Shown in pieces: positions 54,147 to 63,028 of a stretch of DNA of 64,000 nt. Every line of letters begins with the position of its first letter. The stretch's first letter is position 1. A program made the position numbers and the translations under genes. This DNA comes from Streptomyces sp. ITFR-21 (lineage in GTDB: Bacteria; Actinomycetota; Actinomycetes; Streptomycetales; Streptomycetaceae). The notes beneath the pieces are model-generated. The model saw only the letters and a program-made list of their open reading frames with translations. It searched no databases and was not told the origin of the DNA. The stretch is taken from NCBI RefSeq assembly GCF_031844685.1, contig NZ_CP134605.1:4399001-4463000 (forward strand), read 5' to 3'.

Positions 54147-55013
54147 GTGGACATACCTCCGCCGCCTCCGCCGCCGCCCTCCCCGGACGGCGGTCCGCCG
54201 CCCGGCCCGCCGCCCGCGCCGCCGTACGGCGGCCCGCCCGGGTATCCGCGGCAGGGCCCCTACGGTTCGCAGCCGCCGTTCTACGGCCAGGGGCCCGGCA
54301 CGCCGCCCGGGTACCCGGGCGGCCCCTACGGCGCCCCGGGCCCGTACGGATACCCGGCGCCGCAGCAGGGCTGGTACGTCGAGCGGACGACCAACGGGCT
54401 CGCCATCGCCTCGCTGATCACCGCGCTGACCTGCATCCCGCTGCTCGGCCTGGTCCTCGGCGTCATCGGGCTGCGGCAGATCAAGCGCCGCGGCGAGCGC
54501 GGTACGGGGCTGGCCGTCGCGGGCATCGTGATCTCCGGGCTGGTGGCACTGTCGATGGCCGCCGGTGTCGCCCTCGCGGCGGCGGGCGGTTTCAAGGAGG
54601 GCAACACCCCCGTTTCCGACCTCGTCGCCGGGCAGTGCTTCAACACCGTGCACAGCAGGCTGTCCGACTACGGCGGCGAGGGCCACCTGTCGACCGCCGT
54701 GGACGTGGTGCCCTGCGGCCGGGCGCACGACGCGGAGGCGTACAAGGTCTTCCCGCTCGACAGCGGCCCGGACGGCGGCTACCCGGGCGCGGACCGGATC
54801 GCGGACACCGCGAGCGAGCGGTGCGCCGGCTTCGCCGCCGACTACCTGCGCGACGCCCCGCTCGGCGACGGCATCGAGATCTACTACTTCATGCCGCCCG
54901 AGGCCGGCTGGGACCGCGGTGACCACGACGTGACCTGCTTCTTCGGCAGCGAGTCGGGCAGGGTCACCGGCTCGGTGGCGGACCAGGGCGACGGAACCGG
55001 CTTCGGGGTCTGA
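54147..55013 (+). CDS. DUF4190 and septum-formation domain membrane protein
   Basis: 288 residues, GTG start. Residues 1-78 are a Pro/Gly/Tyr-rich disordered cytosolic region (PPPPPPPP then GYPG repeats). Two membrane helices (about 88-110 and 118-142) with the loop VIGLRQIKRRGERGTGLAVAGIV make up a DUF4190 domain. The extracellular part (about 150-288) has GQCFNT, VPCGRAHDAEAYKVF, ERCAGFA and VTCFFGS. Its four Cys could form two disulfides, as in the septum-formation family. The role is unknown; such proteins are numerous in streptomycetes. It stands alone; the first base of its open frame overlaps a short AT-rich promoter-like patch (GTAAACTTCCC). Confidence 0.8.
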   Translation: MDIPPPPPPPPSPDGGPPPGPPPAPPYGGPPGYPRQGPYGSQPPFYGQGPGTPPGYPGGPYGAPGPYGYPAPQQGWYVERTTNGLAIASLITALTCIPLLGLVLGVIGLRQIKRRGERGTGLAVAGIVISGLVALSMAAGVALAAAGGFKEGNTPVSDLVAGQCFNTVHSRLSDYGGEGHLSTAVDVVPCGRAHDAEAYKVFPLDSGPDGGYPGADRIADTASERCAGFAADYLRDAPLGDGIEIYYFMPPEAGWDRGDHDVTCFFGSESGRVTGSVADQGDGTGFGV

Positions 55014-55337
55014 CGGGGGTCGCCGGGCGGGCACGCCGAACGTCCGGCCGGCGGCACGGTCCGCGGCGTGATCCGGCCACGATCCGGCGCGGATTCCGAC
55101 TGGATCCGGCCAGGCACCGGCCGGGTTTCGGCCCGGTTCCGGCGCGGATTCCGGCCGGGGCGGCGGCCCCCGGCCCTGGCGCGCCCCGGGGTCGGCCGGT
55201 CCGCCGGGTCGGTGGGGGCCGCAGGGGCCGGAGGGGCCGGAATAGCCACTGCGCGGCGTGATGTTCAGGGGATGACTTGCGGACGAGTACCGACGGTTGC
55301 CAAGCTGTCGCGGACAGTCAACCCCTGGGAGAGGCAC
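55014..55337. other. 324-bp gap before the GntR gene
   Basis: No gene is supported. The first half is a set of imperfect repeats of GATCCGGC and GCGCGGATTCCG (about 55064-55160). The last 100 bp (from about 55235, GGAATAGCCACTGCGCGG to CGGACAGTCAACCCC) is more balanced in composition and should hold the GntR gene promoter. Confidence 0.5.
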
Positions 55338-56090
55338 GTGGCCTTCGGTGAGCAGCCCGCCTACCTTCGTGTGGCGGGGGACCTGCGGCGGAAGATCCTC
55401 GACGGAACCCTGCCGCCGCACGCCCGGCTGCCCTCGCAGGCCCGCATCCGGACCGAGTACGGCGTCTCGGACACGGTGGCCCTCGAGGCCCGCAAGGTCC
55501 TGATGGCCGAGGGCTTCGTGGAGGGCCGCTCGGGCTCCGGTACGTACGTGCGCGAGCGCCCCCGGCAGCGGCGGATCATCCGCAGCGGCTACCGGCCGGC
55601 CGGCACGCCCACCGTCTACCGGCAGGAGCAGGCCGACGAGGCCAGCGAGGGCAGTTGGGAGTCCCGGACCGTGCAGGAGGCCGCGTCGCCGGAGATCGCC
55701 GAGCGGCTCGGCATCGCCCCCGGCGACCGGGTGATGCGCACCCAGTACCTGCTGCGGACCGGCGGTGAGCCGGCGATGATCTCCACCTCCTGGGAGCCGC
55801 TGGCGCTCACCGCCCGCACCCCGGTGCTGCTGCCGGAGGAGGGACCGGTCGGTGGGCAGGGCGTGGTCCCCCGGATGGCGGCGATCGACATCGTGGTGGA
55901 CCACATGGCCGAGGAGGTCGCCGCGCGTCCCGGACTCGCCGAGGAGACGGCGGCGCTCGGCGGCGTGCCGGGGCACACCGTGATCGAGATCCGGCGCACG
56001 TACTACGCCTCCGGGCGGCCGGTGGAGACCGCGGACGTGGTGATCCCGGCCGAGCGCTACCGTGCGGTCTACCATCTGCCGGTCCGGTAA
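55338..56090 (+). CDS. GntR family regulator, HutC subfamily (UTRA domain)
   Basis: 250 residues from GTG 55338, GGGAGAGG upstream. The winged helix (about 8-75) is LRVAGDLRRKILDGTLPPHARLPSQ, then YGVSDTVALEARKVLMAEGFVEGRSGSGTYV. The C-terminal UTRA domain (about 95-250) ends with the typical IEIRRTYYASGRPVETADVVIPAERYRAVYHL. HutC-type GntR regulators sense sugars, amino sugars or histidine metabolites. DasR belongs to the same subfamily, but this protein's recognition helix and neighbours do not identify it as DasR. No metabolic operon is adjacent; the RpiB-like gene follows 121 bp downstream. Confidence 0.9.
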   Translation: MAFGEQPAYLRVAGDLRRKILDGTLPPHARLPSQARIRTEYGVSDTVALEARKVLMAEGFVEGRSGSGTYVRERPRQRRIIRSGYRPAGTPTVYRQEQADEASEGSWESRTVQEAASPEIAERLGIAPGDRVMRTQYLLRTGGEPAMISTSWEPLALTARTPVLLPEEGPVGGQGVVPRMAAIDIVVDHMAEEVAARPGLAEETAALGGVPGHTVIEIRRTYYASGRPVETADVVIPAERYRAVYHLPVR

Positions 56091-56211
56091 CTGCCCTTCG
56101 GTGCGAGGAAGTTGACGGCTCGTCAGCTTCAGGTCGAACGGCTGGCCGGATCGGTGCCTCTTGGTGTCGTTCCATGCCCGTGCCGGGGACCCCGGGCGTA
56201 GGCTCGGGCAT

Positions 56212-56664
56212 ATGCGCATCGCCGTTTCCTCGGACCTGGACGAGCCCGTGGCCCGACAAGCCGTCGACGAACTCAGGCGGCGCGGGCACACCGTGCTGGC
56301 CTACGGGGCGCTGCGCCCCGGAGACCGCAGGGACTGGGCCTGGAGCGCGGAGGCCGCCGCCCGCGCGGTCGCCGAGGGCGCAGCCGACCAGGCCGTGGTC
56401 TGCTGCTGGACCGGGACCGGGGCGTCCATCGCGGCCAACAAGGTCCCGGGCGTGCGCGCCGCGCTGTGCGCCGACGCGTACACCGCGAACGGGGCGCGCA
56501 CCTGGAACGACGCGAACGCGCTGGCGCTGAGCCTGCGCACGCTGTCCGGGCCGCTGCTCGGCGAGATCCTCGACGCCTGGTTCGCCGGCTCGCCCAGCCA
56601 GGCGGCGGACGACCGGGAGAACGTGGCCCATCTGGGCGCGCTGGAAGAAGAGGGCTCGTCCTGA
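56212..56664 (+). CDS. RpiB/LacA/LacB family protein
   Basis: 150 residues from ATG 56212. The ribose-5-phosphate isomerase B fold is visible: MRIAVSSDLDE, then VVCCWTGTGASIAANKVPGVRAALC (about 62-86, cited in part) and NDANALALSLRTL. In RpiB the catalytic Cys directly precedes the GTG loop; here that position is Thr (CCWTGTG), with Cys residues two and three places earlier. The His usually found in the sxxRxHNDxN motif is replaced (GARTWNDAN). It may therefore have a different substrate or a shifted nucleophile. It overlaps the next small gene (ATGA-type). Family placement is sure; activity is not. Confidence 0.82.
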   Translation: MRIAVSSDLDEPVARQAVDELRRRGHTVLAYGALRPGDRRDWAWSAEAAARAVAEGAADQAVVCCWTGTGASIAANKVPGVRAALCADAYTANGARTWNDANALALSLRTLSGPLLGEILDAWFAGSPSQAADDRENVAHLGALEEEGSS

Positions 56665-56843
56665 TGGCCGAGCTGATGTGGGTGCTGATCCGGCAGGACG
56701 CCGGCGCCAACCGCTACCGGGTGGGCCGCTACGCCACCCGGGCGGAGGCCGAACGGGTGGCGGACGCGCTCGGCGGGCGGCTCGGCGGCGCCCGGGTGTA
56801 CCTGATCGAGCGGGTCCCGGCGCCGCGGGCGGCCTCCGCATGA
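56664..56843 (+). CDS. Small SPOR-like protein
   Basis: 59 residues; the ATG overlaps the stop of the RpiB-like gene, and its stop overlaps the ATG of the Nudix gene. The pattern WVLIRQDAGANRYRVGRYATRAEAERVADALG looks like half of a SPOR-type beta-alpha-beta repeat. There is no signal peptide or membrane helix. Tight coupling on both sides indicates a genuine gene. The function is unknown. Confidence 0.7.
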   Translation: MAELMWVLIRQDAGANRYRVGRYATRAEAERVADALGGRLGGARVYLIERVPAPRAASA

Positions 56844-57226
56844 CCGCCGGGGTCGTCGTCGGCGGGGCGCTGCTGCACGGCGGGCGGCTGCTCGCCGCGC
56901 GCCGCACCGCCCCCGCGGAGCTGGCCGGCCGCTGGGAACTGCCCGGCGGCAAGGTGGAGCGGGGCGAGACCCCGGCCCAGGCGCTGGTGCGCGAGCTCCG
57001 GGAGGAGCTGGGGGTGGCGGTGCTGCCGCTGGAGCGGGTGCCGGGGGAGTGGGCGCTGCCCTCGGGCCACATCCTGCACGTGTGGACCGCCTCCCTCGTC
57101 CAGGGCGCCCCGCGGGCTCTCCAGGACCACGACCTGCTCCGCTGGGTCACCGCCGACGAGGCCCGCGGGCTCGACTGGCTCGAACCGGACCGCCCCGCCG
57201 TCGCCTGGGCCGCCCGGCGCCTCTGA
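56840..57226 (+). CDS. Nudix hydrolase (MutT-like)
   Basis: 128 residues. The complete Nudix box is GGKVERGETPAQALVRELREELGV (about 35-58), with the REXXEE catalytic helix; it is preceded by AGRWELPGGK, as in MutT and CTP pyrophosphohydrolases. The protein lacks any extra domain. It is the third gene of the coupled set RpiB-like, SPOR-like, Nudix (ATGA overlap). It probably sanitises an oxidised or unusual nucleotide. The choice among 8-oxo-dGTP, (d)CTP and other substrates cannot be made from sequence alone. Confidence 0.92.
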   Translation: MTAGVVVGGALLHGGRLLAARRTAPAELAGRWELPGGKVERGETPAQALVRELREELGVAVLPLERVPGEWALPSGHILHVWTASLVQGAPRALQDHDLLRWVTADEARGLDWLEPDRPAVAWAARRL

Positions 57227-57618
57227 GCGCCAGCGGGCGGTCCCGTGCCCCGCCGGGCCGCCCGTGCCCCGCCGGGCGGGCCGCCCCTGCGGCGCCGGGC
57301 CGCCATCACCCCCGGGCCGGCTTCCGCGCTGCCGCCCCGGCTCCCGCCGCCCCGCTCGCCCCGGCCTGTGCCGCTCGCCTGCCCGCCCGCCCCGAGCCGC
57401 GTCGCCTCGGCCGCTGCCGGCCGGATCCCGTCGCGCCGGCCCCTGCTACTGCGGACTCCGCCGCCCCGGCCCCGTACCGGTGCCCGATCGGGCACCCGCC
57501 GCCCGTGCGGCGTTCCCGCCATCGGCCGCCGCCCGGTCGCCCGAACGGTGGCCGTCGGGGCAGTATCGGTCGAAGAGGGACGATTCCCTCTCATGGACCC
57601 GGTGCGGGGGTGGACGGG
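57227..57618. other. 392-bp GC-rich gap with short repeats and an inverted repeat
   Basis: No gene is supported. Near its start a 17-bp sequence CCCGTGCCCCGCCGGGC occurs twice (57242-57258 and 57261-57277). The middle is Pro/Arg-type GC-rich DNA. About 28 bp before the PP2C gene start there is a perfect inverted repeat, AGAGGGA (57574-57580) / TCCCTCT (57585-57591), that may be an operator or leader hairpin. Confidence 0.5.
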
Positions 57619-60051
57619 ATGGGCGGCGAACCCGAGTGGCAGGTGGGGGAGCCGCGCCGCGGGACGCTGCTGGACACCCTCCGGGTCGCGGTGGTGATGC
57701 TCGACACCGGCGGGCGCGTCCTGCTGTGGAGTCCGCTGGCCGAGGAGGTCCTAGGCTGGTCCGGGGAGCACATCGTGGGGCGCCGGGTCGGCGGCCTCCT
57801 GGGGCCGGACGGCCGGGCGCCGCAGCGGATACTGGCCGAGCTGCTGCGCGGCGGCCGGTGGAACGGCATCCTGTCGCCGCGGCACCGCGACGGGCACGAC
57901 GTCCAGGTGGAGACCTGGGCCAGCCTGCTGGTGGACGGCGACGGCCGCCTGTTCGTACTGGCGTCGATGGTCGAGACCAGCAGCCTCCGTACGCTGGAGC
58001 ACGACCTCGCCGCGCTGGACTCGCTCTTCGACTCCTCCCCGCTGGGCGTGGCCGTCTTCGACCGCGAGCTGCGCTACGTCCGGGTCAACGAGGCCCTCGC
58101 CGACATGAACGGCCTGACCGTCGAGGAGCACCTCGGCCACACCGCCGCCGAGGTGCTGGACCCCACGGCCGCGGTACGGCTCACCGAGCTCCAGCGCGAC
58201 GTACTGGCCACCGGGCGCCCGGTGATCGACATGGTGGCCCCGGCGCCGCGCGGCCGGGGCCATCGCTCGGTGTCGTACCACCGGCTGGTGGACCGGGCGG
58301 GCCGGGTGCTGGGCATCAGCGCCACCGTGATCGACGTGACCGAACGGGTGGAGGCCGCCGCCAAGGCCGAGCACGCCCGGCGCCGGCTGGCGCTGCTGGA
58401 CGAGGTGGGCTCGCGGATCGCCGACGTGCTGGACGTGCGCCGGGCCGCCGAAGCCCTCGCCGAGGCGGTCGTCCCCGCGTTCGGCGACTACTCGGGGGTG
58501 ATCCTGCACGCCGGGGTCGCCGACGGCGGCGACCTGCCCGACGTGCCGTACAGCGAGAACACCCCGATGCGGCAGATGGGTGTGGGCGCGGTGCGGTGGA
58601 GCGCGGCGGCCCACCGGATGCTGCGGCCCGGCAGCCTGGTCGGCTTCAACGCCGACTCGGTGTTCGGCACCGTGCTGACCACCGGCCGCCCGGCGGTGGT
58701 CACCTCGGAGGACGACGTGCAGGCCACCACGTACCCCGGGGATCCCAAGGTGCGGGCCGCCCTGGAGCTGGGCCTGTCCGCGATGCTGGTGCTGCCGCTG
58801 CGGGCCCGCGGGGTGGTGCTGGGACTGCTGGTGGTGGCCCGCGGCGGGCGGCGGGGGCCCTTCGACCAGGACGACATGGCACTGGGCATGGAGCTGGCCG
58901 ACCGGGCCGGCACCGCGCTGGACAACGCCCGGCTGTACGTCCGCGAGCGGGAGGGCGCCCTGATGCTGCAGCGCAGCCTGCTGCCGCAGCTGCTGCCGGA
59001 ACCGCCGGGTGTGGCCATCGCCTTCCGCTACGTGCCGGCCGGCAGCGGCGCCGAGATCGGCGGCGACTGGTTCGACGTGATCCCGCTGGCCGGCGGCCGG
59101 ATCGCCTTCGTCGTCGGCGACGTGATGGGCCACGGCCTCGGCGCCGCCGCCACCATGGGCCGACTCCGGACGGCGGTACGCACCCTCGCCGGTCTCGACA
59201 TGCCGCCCGACGAGCTGCTGCGCCGGATCAACGACCTCGGCGACGACCTCGCGCAGAGCCAGTCCGACGGCTGGATGGCCACCGCGGTCTACGCCGTGTA
59301 CGACCCCACCGCCCACCGCTGCGTGGTCGCCCAGGCCGGGCACCTGCCGCCGGTGCTGGTACGGCCGCAGAGCGCCACCGAGGACTGCCAGGCCCAGCTG
59401 CTCGACCTGCCCACCGGGGTGCCGCTGGGCGTCGGCGGACACCGCTTCCGGACCACCGAGCTGGACGTACCCGACGGCTCCGTCCTGGTGCTCTACACCG
59501 ACGGGCTGATCGAGGCCCGCGGACAGGACATCGGTACCGGCCTGGAACGGCTCCGCCGGACGCTGTGCCGCCCGGTGGACTCCCTGGAGGACGCCTGCGA
59601 CGAACTGCTCGCCGCCATGGACCCGGGCCGCGAGCCGGACGACGTGGCGCTGCTGATGGCCAGACTCGGCGGGCTGCCGGCCGGCTCCACCGCGGCCTGG
59701 ACCTTCCCCGCCGAGGCGGGCGCGGTACGACTGGCGCGCCGCCGGGTCCGTGACACCCTGGTGGAGTGGGGTCTGGCCCCGCTGTCGGATGTCACGGTAC
59801 TGCTGGTCAGCGAGCTGGTCACCAACTCGCTGCGGTACGCGCGCGGCCCGATCGGGGTCCGGATCGTACGGGGTTCCTCGCTGCTGGTGGAGGTCTCCGA
59901 CCCGATGCCGGACCCGCCGCGCGAGCGGGTGGCAGCCGATGACGACGAGGGCGGCCGGGGCCTGCAACTGGTGGCCGGTGCGTCGCGGCGGTGGGGGACG
60001 CGGCACGGGACACCCGGCAAGACGGTCTGGTTCGAACTGGCGCTCCCGTGA
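57619..60051 (+). CDS. PAS-GAF-PP2C-ATPase regulator (SpoIIE type), first of two in tandem
   Basis: 810 residues from ATG 57619 (GTG 57610 is an alternative). Order of domains: PAS (about 20-115, AVVMLDTGGRVLLWSPLAEEVLGW), second PAS (about 130-245, LFDSSPLGVAVFDRELRYVRVNEALADMNG), GAF (about 265-440), PP2C phosphatase (about 455-680; GGDWFDVIPL, GDVMGHGLGAAAT, LYTDGLIEARG, PDDVALLMAR), and C-terminal GHKL ATPase (about 690-810; LLVSELVTNSLRYARGPI, DDDEGGRGLQLV). Both catalytic sites look intact. It should be a cytosolic sensor that dephosphorylates an anti-anti-sigma factor and may also act as its kinase. The next gene codes for a close paralogue. Confidence 0.93.
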   Translation: MGGEPEWQVGEPRRGTLLDTLRVAVVMLDTGGRVLLWSPLAEEVLGWSGEHIVGRRVGGLLGPDGRAPQRILAELLRGGRWNGILSPRHRDGHDVQVETWASLLVDGDGRLFVLASMVETSSLRTLEHDLAALDSLFDSSPLGVAVFDRELRYVRVNEALADMNGLTVEEHLGHTAAEVLDPTAAVRLTELQRDVLATGRPVIDMVAPAPRGRGHRSVSYHRLVDRAGRVLGISATVIDVTERVEAAAKAEHARRRLALLDEVGSRIADVLDVRRAAEALAEAVVPAFGDYSGVILHAGVADGGDLPDVPYSENTPMRQMGVGAVRWSAAAHRMLRPGSLVGFNADSVFGTVLTTGRPAVVTSEDDVQATTYPGDPKVRAALELGLSAMLVLPLRARGVVLGLLVVARGGRRGPFDQDDMALGMELADRAGTALDNARLYVREREGALMLQRSLLPQLLPEPPGVAIAFRYVPAGSGAEIGGDWFDVIPLAGGRIAFVVGDVMGHGLGAAATMGRLRTAVRTLAGLDMPPDELLRRINDLGDDLAQSQSDGWMATAVYAVYDPTAHRCVVAQAGHLPPVLVRPQSATEDCQAQLLDLPTGVPLGVGGHRFRTTELDVPDGSVLVLYTDGLIEARGQDIGTGLERLRRTLCRPVDSLEDACDELLAAMDPGREPDDVALLMARLGGLPAGSTAAWTFPAEAGAVRLARRRVRDTLVEWGLAPLSDVTVLLVSELVTNSLRYARGPIGVRIVRGSSLLVEVSDPMPDPPRERVAADDDEGGRGLQLVAGASRRWGTRHGTPGKTVWFELALP

Positions 60052-60088
60052 GCGCCCGCGGCGACGCCGCCGGGAGGCCGGCCGCCAT

Positions 60089-60113
60089 GGTTCGGGATGA
60101 CTGTGCCGGGTAT
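60089..60113 (+). promoter_or_regulatory. Possible sigma-B-type promoter before the second PP2C gene
   Basis: GGTT (60089-60092), 15 bases, then GGGTAT (60108-60113). This fits the streptomycete stress-sigma consensus GNNT-N14/16-GGGTAY. It lies 169 bp upstream of the second PP2C gene. The match is short and could occur by chance; the interest is that such phosphatases regulate this type of sigma factor. Confidence 0.35.
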
Positions 60114-60281
60114 GCCGAAGAGGCAGGAGAGAGAGGGGTGGCCGTGGTGTTCCGGGGACGTCTCCCGTACCCCGGGAGCCGAGATGATGCTGTGATCGAC
60201 AAGACCGTGTGCTGGACGGTCGACATGCTGAATACTCAGCTCCAACCGGTCCATGTGTGCTGAGCTGGAGGGGTCGGGCGA

Positions 60282-62846
60282 GTGAGCGACATGCCAGCAG
60301 GGGCGATTCCCCCCGGTGACGACGCCAATGACACGGACGACACGGTCGACAGCGGTGTCTGGCGGTCGAGCCCGCCCGGTTCCATCTACGACTACATACG
60401 GCTGGCCGCCTTCGCCCTGGACCGCCACGGCCGGATCGAGCAGTGGAGCCACCGGGCCGAGGAGTTCTTCGGCGTCAGCGCGGCGGAGGCGCTCGGCCAG
60501 GACCCCGTCGCCGCCTTCGCCCCGCCCGAGGCGCAGCTACGCGGCCACGAGCGGCTCTCGCAGATCCTGGACGGCCGCGAGTGGAACGGCCTGGTGCCCT
60601 ACAAGGACGCCAACGGCGGCGAGGGGCTCGCCGAGGTCTATGTGATGCCCGCGGACAACGGCGCGCTGTGCATCGCGGTGGACGTGGCCACCCTGCGGCA
60701 GATCGAGACCGACCTGGCCGCCTCGCAGGCCGTCTTCGGCCAGTCCCCGATGGGCTTCGTGCTCTTCGACACCGAGCTGCGGCTGATCCGGGTCAACGAC
60801 CAGTTCACCGCGGTCTTCGGCCGGTCCGCGGAGGAGCACCGCGGCCACGGCCCGCAGGACTTCCTGTCCCGGGTGGAGGCCGACCGGCTGTCCGCCGCGC
60901 TGCGCCAGGTGCTGGAGACCGGCGAACCCGTACTGGACATGCCGCTGGTCGGCACGGTGCCCGGCGACCCCGTCCGGCGCCGCTGGTCGATGTCCCTCTA
61001 CCGGCTGCACAGCGCCTCCGGACGGCCCATCGGCGCCGCCGGACTCGCCATGGACGTCACCGGGCGGCAGCGCGCCGAACGCGAGGCCGCGCACGCCCGG
61101 CGCAACCTGGCGCTGCTCAACGAGGCCGGCTCGCGGATCGGCACCTCGCTGGACCTGGAGACCACCGCCCGCGAACTGCTCGACGTGGCCGTCCCGCACT
61201 TCTGCGACATCGCCTCGGTCGACCTCTACCAGGCGCTGCTGTCCGGCGTGGAGGACCTGGCCGGCACCACCGACGGCAGCGGCGACGTCCGCCGGGTGGC
61301 CTTCGCCAGCGCGGTCTCCGACGCGCCGGTGGCCATGGCCGGCGACGACGACGTGACCCCGGCCGGCCCGGTCCCGGTGGGCGCGGTGCACCGCTTCCGG
61401 TTCGGCTCGCCCAGCGCCAGGGCGCTGCGCACCGCCCAGCCGCAGGTGCTCGACGGCGAGCACGGCCAGGGCAGCCCGCTGGTGCAGTCCACCCTGGTGG
61501 TGCCGATCGTGGCCCGCGACGTCGTACTCGGCCTGGTGCAGTTCTCCCGGGCCAAGGGCAGCGAGCCGTTCACCGACCGGGACCGGATGCTGGCCGAGGA
61601 GCTCGCCGCCCGCGCCGCCATCTTCATCGACAACGCCCGCCTCTACCGCCGCGAGCACGAGCGGGCGCTGATCCTCCAGCGCAGCCTGCTGCCGCCGGAC
61701 GACCCGGAGGCGGCCGGCCTGGACATCGCCTGCCGCTACCTGCCCGGCAGTATGGAGACCGAGGTCGGCGGCGACTGGTTCGACGTGATCGAACTGCCCG
61801 GCCACCGGACGGCCCTGGTGGTCGGCGACGTCATGGGCCGCGGGCTGCGGGCTGCCGTCGCGATGGGAGAACTGCGCACCGCGGTACGTACGCTGGCCAT
61901 GCTCGACCTCGAACCCGCCGAGGTGCTGGGCGCGTTGGACGAGGTGGCCAGCGGGCTCGGCGCCCCCGCCCGGGGCGGCACCCGCCGGGCCAAGGAACGC
62001 GGCGACGCCGACCTCGCCGAGGTCTACCTGGCCACCTGCATCTACGTGGTCTACGACGCGGTGACCCGCCGCTGCACCATCGCCAACGCCGGGCACCTGC
62101 CGCCGGTCGTGGTCGAACCCGGCGAGACACCGCTGCTGCTGGAAGTGCCCCGGGGCGTGCCGCTCGGCGTCGGCGGCGAGCCGTTCGAGGAGATCGAGGT
62201 CGAGCTGACCGACGGGGCGCTGCTGGCGCTGTACACCGACGGCCTGGTCGAGTCCCGGAGCCACCCGCTGGACGAGGGCCTGGACGCCTTCCGCGCCTCG
62301 CTGGCCGGCCCGGCCCGGCCGCTGGAGGACGTCTGCGACCACGTCCTGGCCACCTTGGACACCGCGCACGGCGAGGACGACATCGCGCTGCTGATGGCCC
62401 GGATCGACGGGCTGTCGGCGGACAAGGTCGGCGACTGGACGCTGGAACCGCAGCCCACCTCGGTGGCCCGTGCCCGCGAACTCGCCCGGGACCAGCTGCT
62501 CACCTGGGGCCTGGACCAGCTGGTCGACACCACCGAGCTGCTGGTCAGCGAGCTGGTCACCAACGCGCTGCGGCACGGCTACGGCGACATAAGGCTGCGG
62601 CTGCTGCTGGACCGGACGCTGGTCTGCGAGGTGTGGGACAACGCGCTGATGCAGCCGCGCCGCCGCCGCGCCCGGGACACCGACGAGGGCGGCCGGGGCC
62701 TGCAACTGGTGGCGATGCTCAGCCAGAGCTGGGGGAGCCGGCGGACCCACCGCGGCAAGACCGTCTGGTTCGAGCTGGCTCTGCGGGGGCCGTCGGGACA
62801 GGGCGTCTCGGGCCCCTCGGTGGACGATTTGCTCAGCATGTTCTGA
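60282..62846 (+). CDS. PAS-GAF-PP2C-ATPase regulator (SpoIIE type), second of two in tandem
   Basis: 854 residues, GTG start with GGAGG further upstream. An acidic N-terminus (DDANDTDDTVD) precedes a PAS domain (about 40-140, AAFALDRHGRIEQWSHRAEEFFGV), a second PAS (about 148-265, GFVLFDTELRLIRVNDQFTAVFG), a GAF domain (about 285-455), a PP2C domain (about 470-710; GGDWFDVIEL, GDVMGRGLRAA, LYTDGLVESR, EDDIALLMAR) and a GHKL ATPase (about 720-845; LLVSELVTNALRHGYGDI, TDEGGRGLQLV). An insert of about 25 charged residues (ARGGTRRAKERGDADLAE) within the PP2C domain is absent from its neighbour. The C-terminus ends SVDDLLSMF. It clearly arose by duplication with 57619-60051 and diverged. Confidence 0.93.
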   Translation: MSDMPAGAIPPGDDANDTDDTVDSGVWRSSPPGSIYDYIRLAAFALDRHGRIEQWSHRAEEFFGVSAAEALGQDPVAAFAPPEAQLRGHERLSQILDGREWNGLVPYKDANGGEGLAEVYVMPADNGALCIAVDVATLRQIETDLAASQAVFGQSPMGFVLFDTELRLIRVNDQFTAVFGRSAEEHRGHGPQDFLSRVEADRLSAALRQVLETGEPVLDMPLVGTVPGDPVRRRWSMSLYRLHSASGRPIGAAGLAMDVTGRQRAEREAAHARRNLALLNEAGSRIGTSLDLETTARELLDVAVPHFCDIASVDLYQALLSGVEDLAGTTDGSGDVRRVAFASAVSDAPVAMAGDDDVTPAGPVPVGAVHRFRFGSPSARALRTAQPQVLDGEHGQGSPLVQSTLVVPIVARDVVLGLVQFSRAKGSEPFTDRDRMLAEELAARAAIFIDNARLYRREHERALILQRSLLPPDDPEAAGLDIACRYLPGSMETEVGGDWFDVIELPGHRTALVVGDVMGRGLRAAVAMGELRTAVRTLAMLDLEPAEVLGALDEVASGLGAPARGGTRRAKERGDADLAEVYLATCIYVVYDAVTRRCTIANAGHLPPVVVEPGETPLLLEVPRGVPLGVGGEPFEEIEVELTDGALLALYTDGLVESRSHPLDEGLDAFRASLAGPARPLEDVCDHVLATLDTAHGEDDIALLMARIDGLSADKVGDWTLEPQPTSVARARELARDQLLTWGLDQLVDTTELLVSELVTNALRHGYGDIRLRLLLDRTLVCEVWDNALMQPRRRRARDTDEGGRGLQLVAMLSQSWGSRRTHRGKTVWFELALRGPSGQGVSGPSVDDLLSMF

Positions 62847-62940
62847 ACGTTCTGAACGCCCCCGGCGCTCCGTGCGGTGCGGGCGCTTTGAGCGGGCGCG
62901 GGCCGCCGTCGCGCGGGCCCGGTCCGTACCGTGTCACGCC

Positions 62941-63000
62941 CGGCCGGATCCCGCTGCCGCCTCCCCCGCCCGGCCGGATCCCGCTGCCGCCTCCCCCGCC
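62941..63000. repeat. Perfect 30-bp tandem duplication
   Basis: Two identical 30-bp units (62941-62970 and 62971-63000), starting CGGCCGGATCCCGCTGCCGC, lie between the convergent second PP2C gene and pspA, followed by a partial third start (CGGCCG). The absence of any difference implies a recent event. Confidence 0.95.
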
Positions 63001-63028
63001 CGGCCGCCGATTTTTTCCGGCCGGCCCC

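Noticed and set aside
55338..56090. The HutC-type GntR gene as dasR itself
   Set aside because: Two dre sites are in the window, but dasR normally lies beside the GlcNAc PTS/dasABC genes. Nothing like those is present here, so identity with DasR is not supported.
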